A DNA stretch of 64,000 nucleotides from Chloroflexota bacterium (GTDB lineage Bacteria > Chloroflexota > Limnocylindria > Limnocylindrales > CSP1-4), in the NCBI GenBank assembly GCA_947475545.1, contig CANJLL010000001.1:866795-930794 (forward strand), in the 5' to 3' direction. This document shows, piece after piece, positions 52,471 to 63,925 of the stretch (the first letter of the stretch is position 1; every line of letters begins with the position of its first letter). Below the pieces are notes generated by a model that worked only from the letters and a program-made list of their open reading frames with translations, was not told the DNA's origin and made no database searches. The position numbers were made by a program, and so were the translations under genes.

Positions 52471-53574
52471 TCAGGCGAGCGGGAGCCGTCCTCGGGCTGG
52501 GTCGGCCGGGTCGCGCTGGGCCAGTCCCTCGCGCTCCAGGGCCGCCAATGCACCAGCCACGGCCGCTGCGGGATGCCCGCCGATGGCCTCGCGCAGGTCC
52601 ACCCAGTCGCCGTCCACGGCGTCGCGCAAGCGATCCAGGATCCGGCCGCGCAGCCAGCGGGTGGTGGTTTCGAAGGGGACGGCCGCCTCGCGCGTCCGGG
52701 CGGGCCGCGGCGTCTTCGGCGTCGCCGAACCAATGTCGCCGCGTCCGGATGCCGCCCGCGCCACGCCGACGCGGCACCACGGCAGGGCCGGGCAGTCGGC
52801 GCAGCGTGGATTGCGTGGCTTGCAGAAGACTGCCCCGATGTCCATCAGCGCGTGCGTCCAGTGGCCGGGCCGGCTTGGCGGTACCGACGCGTCGGCCATC
52901 GCCTGGATCTCGCGGGGCGAGGGCGCCCTGGCGGCCGTGGCCGCGGCGCCAGGGCCGTCTGCCGCATGCACCGCCCCATCTGCCGGCCCCACCGCCGCGC
53001 CTACGGACCCGTCCCCCACCAGGGACCGCACCAGGACCCGTCGAACATTCGTGTCCACCGCGCCCACGGGCTGCCCAAAGGCCAGCACGGCCACCGCCCG
53101 GGCGGTGTACGGGCCGATGCCCGGCAGGTGCTCCAGCTCCGCGATGTCGCGCGGGAGGTCGCCGCCGTGTGCCTCCTCGACCACGATCGCGGTGGCCCGG
53201 AGCGCCAGGGCGCGGCGGTTGTAGCCCAGTCCGCGCCACGCCCGCAGGACATCGGCCGGGGAGGCGGCCGCGAGCGCCGCGAAGGTCGGAAAGGCGACCA
53301 GGAACCGGCCCCACGCCTCGGCCGCCCGGGACGCCTGCGTCTGCTGCGCCATCGCCTCCGAGACCAGGATCGCGTAGGGATCCGTGGTGCCGCGAAACGC
53401 CAGGTGTCGGCCCTGGGCGTCATACCAGGCCAGGATGGCGTCGCGCATCGCGTCGGGCACACGCCGGATCGCCGGCCCCTGGGCCGCGCTCGCCTCGGCA
53501 GATCGCGCCGCCGGCCTAATCGCCGCGGATCCCGCCGCCGGCCCCGCGGCGGCGGATCGTGCGCCGGTCCTCAC
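52471..53574 (-). CDS. mutY: A/G-specific adenine DNA glycosylase
   Basis: A 367-residue MutY-type glycosylase that removes adenine opposite 8-oxoguanine. Catalytic Glu in VSEAMAQQTQ, helix-hairpin-helix LPGIGPYTARAVAVLAF with the following catalytic Asp in AVDTNVRR, and the [4Fe-4S] ligands in FCKPRNPRCADCPALPWC. An Ala/Gly-rich insert of about 40 residues (about 188-225) interrupts the domain between the HhH and the cluster. The C-terminal NUDIX-like MutT domain of E. coli MutY is replaced by a shorter winged-helix-like tail. GTG 53574 starts one base after the ykoC stop. Confidence 0.93.
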   Translation of the reverse strand: MRTGARSAAAGPAAGSAAIRPAARSAEASAAQGPAIRRVPDAMRDAILAWYDAQGRHLAFRGTTDPYAILVSEAMAQQTQASRAAEAWGRFLVAFPTFAALAAASPADVLRAWRGLGYNRRALALRATAIVVEEAHGGDLPRDIAELEHLPGIGPYTARAVAVLAFGQPVGAVDTNVRRVLVRSLVGDGSVGAAVGPADGAVHAADGPGAAATAARAPSPREIQAMADASVPPSRPGHWTHALMDIGAVFCKPRNPRCADCPALPWCRVGVARAASGRGDIGSATPKTPRPARTREAAVPFETTTRWLRGRILDRLRDAVDGDWVDLREAIGGHPAAAVAGALAALEREGLAQRDPADPARGRLPLA

Positions 53575-53575
53575 C

Positions 53576-54337
53576 TCAGCAGGCGAGCATCAGCGCGGCG
53601 ACGAGGAGTGCTAGCCCAGCGATCGCCGCCACCAGGTCCCGTCCCTGCCAGCGCAGGTCGCGGTACCAGGTCCTCTCCCCCAACCCGAACGCGCGGGCGT
53701 CCATCGCCAGCGCCAGTGCGTCCCCCTGCCGGATCGCCCGGACCAGCAGCCCCAGGAGCAGCCGCGGATGCCACGTCCAGCGCATGCCGCGGATCCGCCG
53801 CGAGGCGCGGAGCGCGCCCAGGTCGTCGGCCAGCCGCGGGATCGACTGGTAGGCAGCCAGCGCTCCGTACCCGAACCGCGGTGAGACGCCGGCGTGCCGG
53901 ACGAGGGAATCGACCAGCCGCGTGGAATCCGTGGTCTGGCTGAAGGTCACCGCCGTCGTCCCAATCGCCACGATCCGGGCGAACAGCCCGACGGCCGTGA
54001 GCAGGGCGGGGGTCGTGATCCGGAGGGGACCCAGGGCGACCGCGACGACGGCCGCAGGGTCGGCATTGTGGGTCGAGAAGACCGCGCTGAACACGGCGAT
54101 CCCGCCGGCGGCGATGGCGAGTGGCGCGGCGCCCCGGGCGAACCTCGAGACCGGCACGGCGCCCAGGGTCACAGCGGCCACGACGCCGATCAGGGCGAGG
54201 AAGACGGGCGGACGAGCGTCCGTGGTGAGGGCCAGACCGGCCAGCCAGGCAAATGCGATGCCCAGCTTGATGACGGGGCTCACGCGGCCCAGCCGGCTGT
54301 CAAGCTGCGAGTCCGGGACCACGAGCTGGACGATCAC
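53576..54337 (-). CDS. ykoC: ECF transporter transmembrane (T) component, YkoC-like
   Basis: A 253-residue EcfT protein with about six helices. The two coupling helices that contact the ATPases carry the A-R-x motifs LRASRRIRGMRW and AMDARAFGLGER. It transmits ATP-driven movement to the substrate-binding S component. The GTG start overlaps the ATPase stop by four bases (GTGA). The gene order S-ATPase-T below a TPP riboswitch is that of ykoEDC. Confidence 0.9.
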   Translation of the reverse strand: MIVQLVVPDSQLDSRLGRVSPVIKLGIAFAWLAGLALTTDARPPVFLALIGVVAAVTLGAVPVSRFARGAAPLAIAAGGIAVFSAVFSTHNADPAAVVAVALGPLRITTPALLTAVGLFARIVAIGTTAVTFSQTTDSTRLVDSLVRHAGVSPRFGYGALAAYQSIPRLADDLGALRASRRIRGMRWTWHPRLLLGLLVRAIRQGDALALAMDARAFGLGERTWYRDLRWQGRDLVAAIAGLALLVAALMLAC

Positions 54338-56022
54338 GAGCCGTCCGGCCCGCCCGCGCGAGCGCCGGCGACCGCCGGGCCCTCGATCACTGCCTGGCGT
54401 TGGTGCGCCGTGGCGTCACGCCCCGACGCGACGGCGACGGGCTCATCGGCAACGATCCAGCCCTCGGCCATCTCGATCCGACGGTTCGCGAAGTCGGCGA
54501 CCAGCCGCTCGTCGTGCGTGGCCGCGATCACCGCCGCCCCATCGTCGATCCGCTCGCGCAGGATCTCCAGGAGCGCCTCATAGCCGCGTCGATCCTGCCC
54601 GTAGGTGGGCTCATCCAGGACCAGCAGGGATGGCCGTCGGACGAGGGTGGCGGCCAGGGAGAGCCGGCGCGCCTCTCCGCCGGAGAGCCGGTAGGGGCTG
54701 CGTTGCCCAAACTCCGCCGGTGGCAGCCCGAGTCGCTCCAGCATCGCGTCCGCGTCGCCGACTCGCGCCGCAGGCAGCCCCGCGCGAACCTCGTCGATCA
54801 CGCGTTCGGCGATGAAGCCAAGCTCGGGGTCCTGGAAGATGTAGCCAGCGTCGCGTGCGAGCGCCCTGGCCGGCAGGCTGGCCGGATCCCTTCCGGCGAG
54901 GCGAACCCAGCCATACCACGGCCGGAGCAGGCCCACCAGGAGCCGGCCCAGCGTGGACTTGCCGCTCCCGTTCGGGCCCACCAGCACCACCCGCTCGCCG
55001 GCGCGAACCGCAAGGGTCGCCTGCCGCACGATGGGCTCGTGCGGGGTGTAGCCGAAGATGACCTCCCCCGCGAGGACGAGTGGGACGCCAGCCGCCACAG
55101 GCGAGGCGGCGGCGAGGGCGCCGCCCGACCAGTCCCGCACCTCGGCGCCGGGCGCCGTCGGCAACAGCGGCAGGGCCGTCGGCAACAGCGGCAGCGCCGC
55201 GTCGACCGCCCGGGGCAGCCAGATGCCCTCGGCCCGCAGCCGCTCGCCCGACCGGGCGACCACGTCGTCCGGCGTCCCGAAGTCGATCGGCGACCCGTCC
55301 CGCCCCAGCGCCAGCACGCGGTCGGCCAGTGGCCAGGCCGCCTCGACGCGGTGCTCGATGAGGACGATCGTCGCCAGCCGGCGCTCCCGGATCTCGTGCA
55401 GCAGGCCGAACACGGCGTGCGTTCCGTCCGGGTCCAGGTTGGCCGTGGGCTCGTCCAGCACCAGCACGCCGGGTCGTGCGGCCAGGACCCCCGCCAGCGC
55501 GAGGCGCTGCTGCTGCCCGCCGGAGAGTGTGTTGGGCCGGCGCCGCCCCAGGCCAGCCAGGCCCACCTGGGCCAGGACGTCGGGGACGCGTGCCCGCATC
55601 GCCCCGACCGGCCAGGCGCGGTTCTCCAGCCCAAACGCCACGTCGTCCTCGACGCGATCCATGATCAGCTGGCTGCCCGGGTCCTGGAAGACCATGCCCA
55701 CCACCCCGGCGAGGGCGGCGCGCGCGGTCGTCGGCAGGTCCAGGTCACCGACCCGGAGCGTGCCGCTCCACTCGCCCGGGAAGTCGCCCGGCACCAGCCC
55801 CGCGATGGCGCGGCCCAGCGTGCTCTTGCCGGATCCGGAGGCACCGACGATCAGCAGGGCCTCGCCCGGGCCTAGCTCAAACGAGACATCGCGGAGCGTG
55901 GGGCGCGATGCCCCCCCGTACGTGAACGCGAGGTCGCGCGCCCGAATCGCCGCGGGCGCGCCTTCGGCCGCCAGGTCAGCCCGCCCTGGTGCCCTGCGGG
56001 ACGGGCCCGCCGGGGAAGCCAT
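54334..56022 (-). CDS. ykoD: ECF transporter fused double ATPase, YkoD-like
   Basis: A 562-residue protein holding two ABC domains. Domain 1 (about 20-250): Walker [12 protein letters not shown], signature [13 protein letters not shown], Walker [13 protein letters not shown]. Domain 2 (about 315-540): Walker [12 protein letters not shown], signature [13 protein letters not shown], Walker [13 protein letters not shown], switch ATHDERLV. It powers the thiamine-precursor transporter. The ATG at 56022 overlaps the ykoE gene by 47 bases and gives a leader of about 20 residues before the first strand; no better start is visible. Confidence 0.9.
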   Translation of the reverse strand: MASPAGPSRRAPGRADLAAEGAPAAIRARDLAFTYGGASRPTLRDVSFELGPGEALLIVGASGSGKSTLGRAIAGLVPGDFPGEWSGTLRVGDLDLPTTARAALAGVVGMVFQDPGSQLIMDRVEDDVAFGLENRAWPVGAMRARVPDVLAQVGLAGLGRRRPNTLSGGQQQRLALAGVLAARPGVLVLDEPTANLDPDGTHAVFGLLHEIRERRLATIVLIEHRVEAAWPLADRVLALGRDGSPIDFGTPDDVVARSGERLRAEGIWLPRAVDAALPLLPTALPLLPTAPGAEVRDWSGGALAAASPVAAGVPLVLAGEVIFGYTPHEPIVRQATLAVRAGERVVLVGPNGSGKSTLGRLLVGLLRPWYGWVRLAGRDPASLPARALARDAGYIFQDPELGFIAERVIDEVRAGLPAARVGDADAMLERLGLPPAEFGQRSPYRLSGGEARRLSLAATLVRRPSLLVLDEPTYGQDRRGYEALLEILRERIDDGAAVIAATHDERLVADFANRRIEMAEGWIVADEPVAVASGRDATAHQRQAVIEGPAVAGARAGGPDGS

Positions 56023-56602
56023 CGAGGACGCCCGCCTGGCCCAGCGAGCGGGCGAGGAGCACGGACCCGCCGGCCACGAAGAACACCGCCGAGACGGCCA
56101 TGGCGATGCCGCGCAGGACCTGGATATCGGTCGAGACGTCGGAGTAGTACAGGAACCAGTCATGGCCCCAGGCCGCGACAGCGCTCAGCACGGCCGCGCC
56201 GGCGATCGTCGGGAAGGACCAGCTGCGGTAGCGGGTGGCCGCAAAGACCACCTCGGCGCCGAGGCCCTGGAGCACGCCGGACAGGAGGGCATCGACGCCC
56301 CACTGGCTGCCGAGGTAGGCCGAGACGCCGGCGGCAACGAGCTCGGCGAAGAGCGCAGCGCCGGGCTTGCGGACGATGACGGGGGCGAGGACCGCCGGGA
56401 TCAGCCAGACGCCGTACAGTGCGTCCCTGGCCCAGGGGGCGGCGGCGAAGATGGGCTCGGCCGCGCCGTAGACCACGTTCCAGGCCCAGAACACGACGCC
56501 GAAGGCGACGCCGATGATCGCGGTGATCACGATGTCGCGGGTTCGCCAGCCGGGAGACGCACCGCCGGCCGACGGGCCGGACGCGAAGCTGGATCCACTC
56601 AT
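55976..56602 (-). CDS. ykoE: ECF transporter substrate-binding (S) component, YkoE-like
   Basis: A 208-residue membrane protein with six helices. [24 protein letters not shown] and [22 protein letters not shown] match the YkoE group, which binds thiamine or its hydroxymethylpyrimidine precursor. The assignment is strengthened by the TPP riboswitch just upstream. ATG 56602 is preferred to ATG 56623 because GGAGGA lies about 10 bases upstream. It is the first gene of the ykoEDC operon. Confidence 0.9.
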   Translation of the reverse strand: MSGSSFASGPSAGGASPGWRTRDIVITAIIGVAFGVVFWAWNVVYGAAEPIFAAAPWARDALYGVWLIPAVLAPVIVRKPGAALFAELVAAGVSAYLGSQWGVDALLSGVLQGLGAEVVFAATRYRSWSFPTIAGAAVLSAVAAWGHDWFLYYSDVSTDIQVLRGIAMAVSAVFFVAGGSVLLARSLGQAGVLDGFPGGPVPQGTRAG

Positions 56603-56671
56603 CCCACGAAATCCTCCGAACATCCCGACCGATCCGCCTCCATGACAACGGGGACGACCGAGTCGACTGGG

Positions 56672-56759
56672 CCTGCTTCCTACGCCGGTGTTAGCCGGAT
56701 CAGGTTCCGCGGGTCTGTGGACGGTTCCACACTCTCAGCGCACGAGCGCTCCCCGGAGG
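56672..56759 (-). promoter_or_regulatory. TPP riboswitch (THI element)
   Basis: The minus strand shows the conserved TPP aptamer in order: CGGGGAGC, GCTGAGAGTG, ACCCGCGGAACCTGATCCGG and CTAACACCGGCGTAGGAAGC. It lies 70 bases upstream of ykoE. Binding of thiamine pyrophosphate is expected to turn off the transporter when the cofactor is plentiful, by hiding the ribosome site or by terminating transcription. Confidence 0.97.
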
Positions 56760-56879
56760 CGATATTCGGTTGTCGGCGGATCTTAGCACCGGCCGTCGGC
56801 CGCCCGACGGCGCTGGGGGGGCCGGTGCCTGCCCCGCGCTGGCGGCGTGCGATTCGAGTTGCGCCAGTACCATCGAACC

Positions 56880-57749
56880 ATGCCCGGATGGATCGAGATC
56901 GGTGAGCGCGTCTTCGTGCGGCGCTATGCCTTCCTCGACCAGGCCGTCGGGCTGATCGTGGGTGAGCAGGACGCGCTGCTCGTCGACACCCGGTCGACCA
57001 TGGTCCAGGCCCAGGAGCTCCTGCGCGACATCGCCCAGGTCACCCGCCTGCCCGTGGCGCACGTCGTCAACACCCACGGCCACGCCGACCATGCGTTTGG
57101 CAATGCCGCCTTCCGACCCGCCGCCATCTGGGCGCACGCCCGCTGCCCCGCCTTCCTGCGGCGGACCGCCCCGGACCAGTGGGAGTGGCTGCGCGAGACC
57201 CACCCCAGCCTGGCCGACGAGCTGGCGTGGGAGCACGGCACCGGCGAGCCCGGCTGGGCGCCAACCCTGCCGGACCGCCTGGTTGCCGAGAGCGCGCTGA
57301 TCGACCTGGGCGGCCGGGCGGTGGAGCTCCGATACCTTGGCCGCGGCCACACCGATCACGACCTGGTCGTCATCGCGCCAGATGCGGGCGTTGTCTTCGT
57401 GGGTGACCTGCTCGAGAACGGGGCGCCGCCGCAATTCGACGACGGCTTCCCGCTGGACTGGCCGGGGACGCTCCTGGCACTGCTCGCGATCGTGGAGCGC
57501 GCGCCGCCGGCCGGCGGCGACTGGACGGTGGTCCCGGGCCACGGCGAGCCGGCGGGCGTGGACTTCGTGCGTGGCCAGGCGGCGCTGCTCGACCTGATCG
57601 CCAGCCTGGGCCGGGCCATCAACACGGGGCAGATGCTGATGGAGGACGCCATCGAGCTGCTCCCGTTCGCGACTGAGCATCCGGACCTTGCCCAGGGCGC
57701 GTTCGAGCGAACGCTCGAGCAGCTGCGAGGCGAGCTGACGCTCGACTGA
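56880..57749 (+). CDS. metallo-beta-lactamase-fold hydrolase
   Basis: A 289-residue MBL-fold protein. The zinc motif [11 protein letters not shown] (HxHxDH) is at about residues 65-75; the third His is in [12 protein letters not shown] with the following [11 protein letters not shown]sp, and the fourth in VVPGHGEP. The overall pattern resembles glyoxalase II and cyclase-type MBL proteins that hydrolyse thioesters or lactones. No signal peptide. ATG 56880 gives the canonical N-terminus (MPGWIEIG). It diverges from the ykoE riboswitch region. Confidence 0.88.
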   Translation: MPGWIEIGERVFVRRYAFLDQAVGLIVGEQDALLVDTRSTMVQAQELLRDIAQVTRLPVAHVVNTHGHADHAFGNAAFRPAAIWAHARCPAFLRRTAPDQWEWLRETHPSLADELAWEHGTGEPGWAPTLPDRLVAESALIDLGGRAVELRYLGRGHTDHDLVVIAPDAGVVFVGDLLENGAPPQFDDGFPLDWPGTLLALLAIVERAPPAGGDWTVVPGHGEPAGVDFVRGQAALLDLIASLGRAINTGQMLMEDAIELLPFATEHPDLAQGAFERTLEQLRGELTLD

Positions 57750-57834
57750 CCGGGCTGGCGGCGACGCCACACGACGCCCGTTCGGGCCGGTCCGGGGCGA
57801 TGGCGGCGACCCAGACCCGGGGCAGGCGGCCCCG

Positions 57835-58848
57835 CTAGTCCCCGTCCCGGACCCGGACCACCCAGCGGCCACGCGCGCCGCCGGCCAGGATCGAGGCGAA
57901 CGCCGGCTCCAGCGTGTCGAGCGTCACCTCCGTCACCCGCTCCCCCAGCGACCGCGGCCGGAGGTCTGCCGGGTCGGCCATCCGCGCCCAGAGGACGCGG
58001 CGCTCCGCGATCTCCATGTAGGCCGAGTCGATCCCCAGCAGCGCGACGCCCCGCAGGATGAACGGGAAGACGGTGATTGCCAGCGCCGCGCCGCCGGCAT
58101 TGCCCGAGAGCGCCAGCGCGCCGCCACGGCGCAGCGAGCGCAGGCCGTATGGCAGCGTGGCGGCGCCCACCGCGTCCACCACGGCGGCCCAGCGCTCCTT
58201 CTCCAGCGGCGGCCCATCCGCACGGGCATCGTCCCGGCCCAGGAACCCCGCCGCCCCCAGGCTCCGGAGCCAGTCGTGCTCATCCGCCTTGCCGGTGAGG
58301 GCCCAGACCTCGTAGCCACGCCCCGCCAGCATCGAGACCGCGTGGCTCCCCACCCCGCCCGTCGCCCCGGTGACCAGCACCGGCCCGTGCTCCGGCCGCA
58401 GCCCACGATCCTCCAGCCGCTTGACCGAGAGTGCCGCCGTAAACCCGGCGGTCCCCAGCACCATCGCCTCGCGCAGCGTCATCCCCGCCGGCAGCGGCAC
58501 CACCCAGAGCGCGGGCACGCGCGCGAAGTCCGCGTATCCCCCGTGCCGCGCGACGCCCAGGTCGTAGCCGTGGGCGACGACCTCCTGGCCGACGCGGAAC
58601 GCAGGGTCGGCCGACGAGATCACCTCGCCGGCCAGGTCGATCCCGGGCACCAGTGGCGACGTCCGCGCAACCTTGCCGTCGAAGCGGGTCGCCAGCGCGT
58701 CCTTGTAGTTGACGTCGGACCAATGGACGCGGATCTCCACCTCGCCGAACGGGAGGTCGGCCTCCGCCAGCGTTCGAATGCCGGCGTCCACCTTGTCAGG
58801 CAGGCGTTCGGCGACATACGCCCTGAAGGTCGTCGGGATGGCGCTCAT
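57835..58848 (-). CDS. acrylyl-CoA reductase-like (AcuI/YhdH) MDR oxidoreductase
   Basis: A 337-residue medium-chain dehydrogenase without zinc ligands. SDVNYKDALA, PGIDLAGEV and VTGATGGVGSHAVSML (NADPH-binding) are typical of the YhdH/AcuI group, which reduces acryloyl-CoA with NADPH. In a heterotroph this would detoxify acryloyl-CoA from propanoid or DMSP breakdown; other enoyl-CoA or quinone substrates are possible. ATG 58848 is the start. It diverges from metY. Confidence 0.9.
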   Translation of the reverse strand: MSAIPTTFRAYVAERLPDKVDAGIRTLAEADLPFGEVEIRVHWSDVNYKDALATRFDGKVARTSPLVPGIDLAGEVISSADPAFRVGQEVVAHGYDLGVARHGGYADFARVPALWVVPLPAGMTLREAMVLGTAGFTAALSVKRLEDRGLRPEHGPVLVTGATGGVGSHAVSMLAGRGYEVWALTGKADEHDWLRSLGAAGFLGRDDARADGPPLEKERWAAVVDAVGAATLPYGLRSLRRGGALALSGNAGGAALAITVFPFILRGVALLGIDSAYMEIAERRVLWARMADPADLRPRSLGERVTEVTLDTLEPAFASILAGGARGRWVVRVRDGD

Positions 58849-60528
<1,680 letters not shown>

Positions 60529-60563
60529 TCGGGATGATCACGGGAACGCCCGCGATCGCGTGG

Positions 60564-60590
60564 CCAACCGGACCCGCTGGGTCCGGTTGG
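60564..60590 (+). promoter_or_regulatory. 12-bp perfect hairpin between metY and metX
   Basis: CCAACCGGACCC (60564-60575) and GGGTCCGGTTGG (60579-60590) are exact reverse complements with the 3-base loop GCT. There is no T-run. It may end or stabilise the metY message, or limit read-through into metX. Confidence 0.72.
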
Positions 60591-60609
60591 TGCGTGGTGG
60601 CGCGCTAAG

Positions 60610-60669
60610 GTGCTCGGGCACAAGCAGCCGAGGCCACCCGTGCCCGAGCACAAGCAGCCTCGGCCACCT
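60610..60669 (+). repeat. two-copy 30-bp tandem repeat at the 5' end of metX
   Basis: Units 60610-60639 and 60640-60669 begin with GTGCTCGGGCAC and its reverse complement GTGCCCGAGCAC, followed by the common caagcagcc and ggccacc. Both copies begin with an in-frame GTG, and the two 12-base heads can pair as an RNA hairpin across the start codon of metX. Confidence 0.8.
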
Positions 60670-61710
60670 CTGGGAACCGGGCGGCTCGAGTTCGCGCCGC
60701 TCGGCCCGTTCCCTCTCGAATCCGGGATCGTCCTGCCGGCGCTCACCGTGGCGTACCGGCATGACGGCCCACCGCCCGCGGAGGCACCACAGGTCATCGC
60801 CGTCCACGCCCTGACCGGCTCGGCGGACGCGGCCGGTGACTGGTGGGCGCCGCTGATCGGTGAGGACCTCGCACTCGACACTCGGCGAGTGGGCGTCCTG
60901 TGCGCCAACCTCCTGGGCGGTCGATATGGCACCACCGGCCCAACCTCCCGTGACCCGGAGTCGGGTCAGCCCTACGGGGCCGCGTTCCCCAGCCTGACCA
61001 CCCGCGACCAGGCCCGCGCCATCTGGGCGCTCGCGGATGCGCTGGGCATCCAGCGGGTCGTCCTGCTGACCGGCGGCTCCCTGGGCGGCATGGTGGCGCT
61101 GGAGGCCGCCGTGGAACGGCCGGTCTCCGTCACCCGGGTGATGCCAATCGCCTCGCCGGCGTCCATCGGCCCCCTCGCCCAGGCCTGGAACCACGTCCAG
61201 CTGGAGCTGATCGACCGACTCGGGGTCGCTGGTCTCGCGCTCGCCCGCCAGATCGCCATGACCACCTACCGCAGTGAATCCGACTTCGATGTCCGCTTCA
61301 GCGGGCGGATCGAGTCCGACGGGACGCCGTCGGTCGTCAGCTACCTCGAGCACCAGGGCGACAAGCTGGTGGAACGCTTCGACCCGGATACGTACCGCGC
61401 ACTGGTCGCCGCCATGGACACGCACGACGTCGGGCGTGGGCGCGGCGGCGTGGCGGGAGCCATGGCGATCCTCGCGGCGGCAGGCACTCGGCTCACCGGC
61501 CTGGGGATCCAGGACGACATCCTGTACGGCCCGGCCCAGGTCCGGGCGATGGTCGCAGCGGCATCAGCCGCCGGGGTGGACGCGACCTATCGCGAGCTCC
61601 GATCGACCAAGGGCCACGATGCCTTCCTCGTGGAGTGGACGCAGCTGGCGACGCTCCTCCGCGAGGCGCTCGGCCAGGCGGACGCCGCCGGGGGCAGCGA
61701 ACCCGCCTGA
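60610..61710 (+). CDS. metX: homoserine O-acetyltransferase
   Basis: A 366-residue alpha/beta-hydrolase-fold acetyltransferase that makes O-acetylhomoserine from homoserine and acetyl-CoA for the adjacent MetY. ALTGSADAAGDWW, the nucleophile elbow TGGSLGGMVALE (Ser), an Asp in GIQDDILYGP and the final catalytic His in KGHDAFLVE are visible. The first 20 residues are a doubled HKQPRPP repeat, so translation may start at GTG 60610, GTG 60640 or later; the conserved part begins near LGTGRLEFAPLGPF. Same strand as metY. Confidence 0.92.
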   Translation: MLGHKQPRPPVPEHKQPRPPLGTGRLEFAPLGPFPLESGIVLPALTVAYRHDGPPPAEAPQVIAVHALTGSADAAGDWWAPLIGEDLALDTRRVGVLCANLLGGRYGTTGPTSRDPESGQPYGAAFPSLTTRDQARAIWALADALGIQRVVLLTGGSLGGMVALEAAVERPVSVTRVMPIASPASIGPLAQAWNHVQLELIDRLGVAGLALARQIAMTTYRSESDFDVRFSGRIESDGTPSVVSYLEHQGDKLVERFDPDTYRALVAAMDTHDVGRGRGGVAGAMAILAAAGTRLTGLGIQDDILYGPAQVRAMVAAASAAGVDATYRELRSTKGHDAFLVEWTQLATLLREALGQADAAGGSEPA

Positions 61711-61726
61711 CGCGCCACGTCGCACG

Positions 61727-63631
61727 CTACGGCGTGGGCGCGGGTACTGGCGGCGTCGGTACCAGCGTCGGTGCCGGAGTCGGAGTGGTCGTGGGCTTCG
61801 GCGTGGGCGTGGGGCCGGGTTTCGGCGTGGGCGTGGGCTTGGGCGTGGCGGCCGGCGTCGGAGTCGGCGATGGGACCGGGCTGGGTGACGGCGACGGGAC
61901 CGGGGTGGGAGTCGGCAGCACCTTGGGCGCCGGCGCACCGATGCAGTTCCCCACCCCGGACGTGAGCGTCTGGTCCGCGGGTGGACCGCCGGTGAGCGAT
62001 GCCCCGTCGGACGTGGTGATCTGGCTGGGCGCGGTCGCCCCGTCCGGCGTGGCCCCGCTCGCCCCGCTGGCAGCCGGGCGCGCGGTCCCGGTCGGGCCGG
62101 CCGAGGCGTCGGCCACGCCGGACGGGGCGACCGCGAAGGCGGCGTTGGGCAGCGTCCCCTGGGGCGGGAAGAGCTTGGCCACGAGTGCTTTGATCCCCGG
62201 GATGTCCGGGACCTGGATCGAGCCCAGGCTGGGGTCCAACACGCCGTCCACCAGCGGGTAGTCGATCACGGCCCGATAGGTCCGCGTCCTGTCCACCTTG
62301 CCCATGGCATCGGCGAGCGACGGCAGCATCTCGCGCGGCACGTTGGTCTGGACCGTGTTGCCCAGCGCCTTGAGCAGGCCCACCGGGTCGGACCAGAGGC
62401 CGCGGGCCACCATCCCGTCACGGAGCCCTGAGAGGACCTCCTGCTGGCGGGCGGCGCGGGTGAAGTCACTCTCCCCGTTTGCCTTGCGGACTCGGGCGTA
62501 GGCCAGCGCCTCCTGGCCGTTGAGGTGATGCCAGCCCGCCGTGATCGCGAAGCCCTTGGTGAAGCCGTACTCGTGGTAGCTGGGGTCGCAGAACGCGTTG
62601 CCTACCCGCACGTCGACGCCGCCGATCGCATCGACGACGTTGACGAAGCCGGGCAGGTTCACCGCGGCGTAGTAGTCGATCTTGAGGCCCACCAGGTCCC
62701 CGAGCGCGTTCATCAGGACCTCGCGACCCACGCCGTCCACCGCCGGGAACGACTTCGGGTAGAGGCGCGCGTACGTGTCCAGGGCGTTGATCTTCTCGTG
62801 GAACTTGCGCCCGTCACGGAGCGGCACATCCACCATGTCCCGCGGGATCGAGATCATCGAGACCGTGTGGGTCTTGGGATCCAGGCTGGCAACGATCATC
62901 GTGTCGGTCAGCGAGGTGGTCCGGTCGGGCGCCGAGTCGAGGCCGACCACCAGGACGTTGACCCGGCCGTCGAAGACGGGCGGCGCGGGCGTGACCGACG
63001 GTCCCGGAACCACTGGCCCGGCCGATGTGAAGGCATCAGGGTTGAACGGGAGGCTGTCGGGCTCGACCGGGGCCAAGTCGGCCGTGAAGACCTGGTCCAG
63101 GGCAGTCCGTGCCTCGTTGGTCAGATAGCCCACCCAGACCTGCGGGATCACCACGAACGCAACGAGCAGGACCGCCGGGAGCACCGTGGAGGCGCGCCTC
63201 GCCTGGCCCCGCAGGCCGGACAGCAGGCTGGTCACCACGGCGAGGAGCCGCCAGGCCATGACCAGGAACTCCAGCAGGAGCAGGACGCCGAGGGCGTTGA
63301 ACGCCTCGGCCACCAGGCGAGCCGGCGAGCTGGTCAGCGCCAGGATGGCAACCAGCAGGATCAGCGCCAGTGTGGGGATCCCGAAGACGGCGGCAAACCG
63401 GCGCCGGCCGGCGATCAGGTGACCCATGCCGGGCAGGAAGGCATCAAAGACCGGTGCAACCGGGCTGAGTCGATTGGTGATGGGGGCGAAGGCGATGCCG
63501 ACGCGGGTGGCTCTGGCGTCGAGCCACGCGGCGGCCGGGGCGAGGGCGGCGCTCAGGCGCGCGGAACCGGCGGCGAGCTTGGCCTGCATGCCCGCCGGGA
63601 CGGTGAGGCGGCCGCGACGGTTCCCTGTCAC
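61727..63631 (-). CDS. LytR-CpsA-Psr (LCP) family protein
   Basis: A 634-residue envelope protein. After about 65 residues come four predicted membrane helices (about 66-175), an unusual number for the family, then the extracellular LCP domain (about 220-390): [29 protein letters not shown], the phosphate-binding IPRDMVDVP with catalytic Arg, [15 protein letters not shown], and [12 protein letters not shown] enzymes transfer glycopolymers from lipid carriers to peptidoglycan. The last 60 residues are a Pro/Thr tail of repeated PTPTPKP blocks that should extend into the wall. GTG 63631 is the likely start. Confidence 0.9.
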   Translation of the reverse strand: MTGNRRGRLTVPAGMQAKLAAGSARLSAALAPAAAWLDARATRVGIAFAPITNRLSPVAPVFDAFLPGMGHLIAGRRRFAAVFGIPTLALILLVAILALTSSPARLVAEAFNALGVLLLLEFLVMAWRLLAVVTSLLSGLRGQARRASTVLPAVLLVAFVVIPQVWVGYLTNEARTALDQVFTADLAPVEPDSLPFNPDAFTSAGPVVPGPSVTPAPPVFDGRVNVLVVGLDSAPDRTTSLTDTMIVASLDPKTHTVSMISIPRDMVDVPLRDGRKFHEKINALDTYARLYPKSFPAVDGVGREVLMNALGDLVGLKIDYYAAVNLPGFVNVVDAIGGVDVRVGNAFCDPSYHEYGFTKGFAITAGWHHLNGQEALAYARVRKANGESDFTRAARQQEVLSGLRDGMVARGLWSDPVGLLKALGNTVQTNVPREMLPSLADAMGKVDRTRTYRAVIDYPLVDGVLDPSLGSIQVPDIPGIKALVAKLFPPQGTLPNAAFAVAPSGVADASAGPTGTARPAASGASGATPDGATAPSQITTSDGASLTGGPPADQTLTSGVGNCIGAPAPKVLPTPTPVPSPSPSPVPSPTPTPAATPKPTPTPKPGPTPTPKPTTTPTPAPTLVPTPPVPAPTP

Positions 63632-63925
63632 CCGCGAAGGCCCGGCCGGCCAGAACGACGTGAGCAGCAGATGGCGGCGCGCGCACTAAAGCGGCCCTGC
63701 GGCAGGCGAGACGCCACCTCGAGCCGGGGGTGTTGCTGGATCACGCTGCGCAGGGTAGCAGTTTGTCCCGTTTGCCTCGTAGATGGATGCCCCGGTCGAG
63801 AAGGCCGCCGTGGACAACGGTCAACAGGCACGGGATGCGACGCCCGCCCGCCGTGCGGTGAGTCCGCCATCGGTGGCATCCCCGATGCCGATGCGCCGGG
63901 TCCTGCGCTAGAATGCGTCCTCCAC

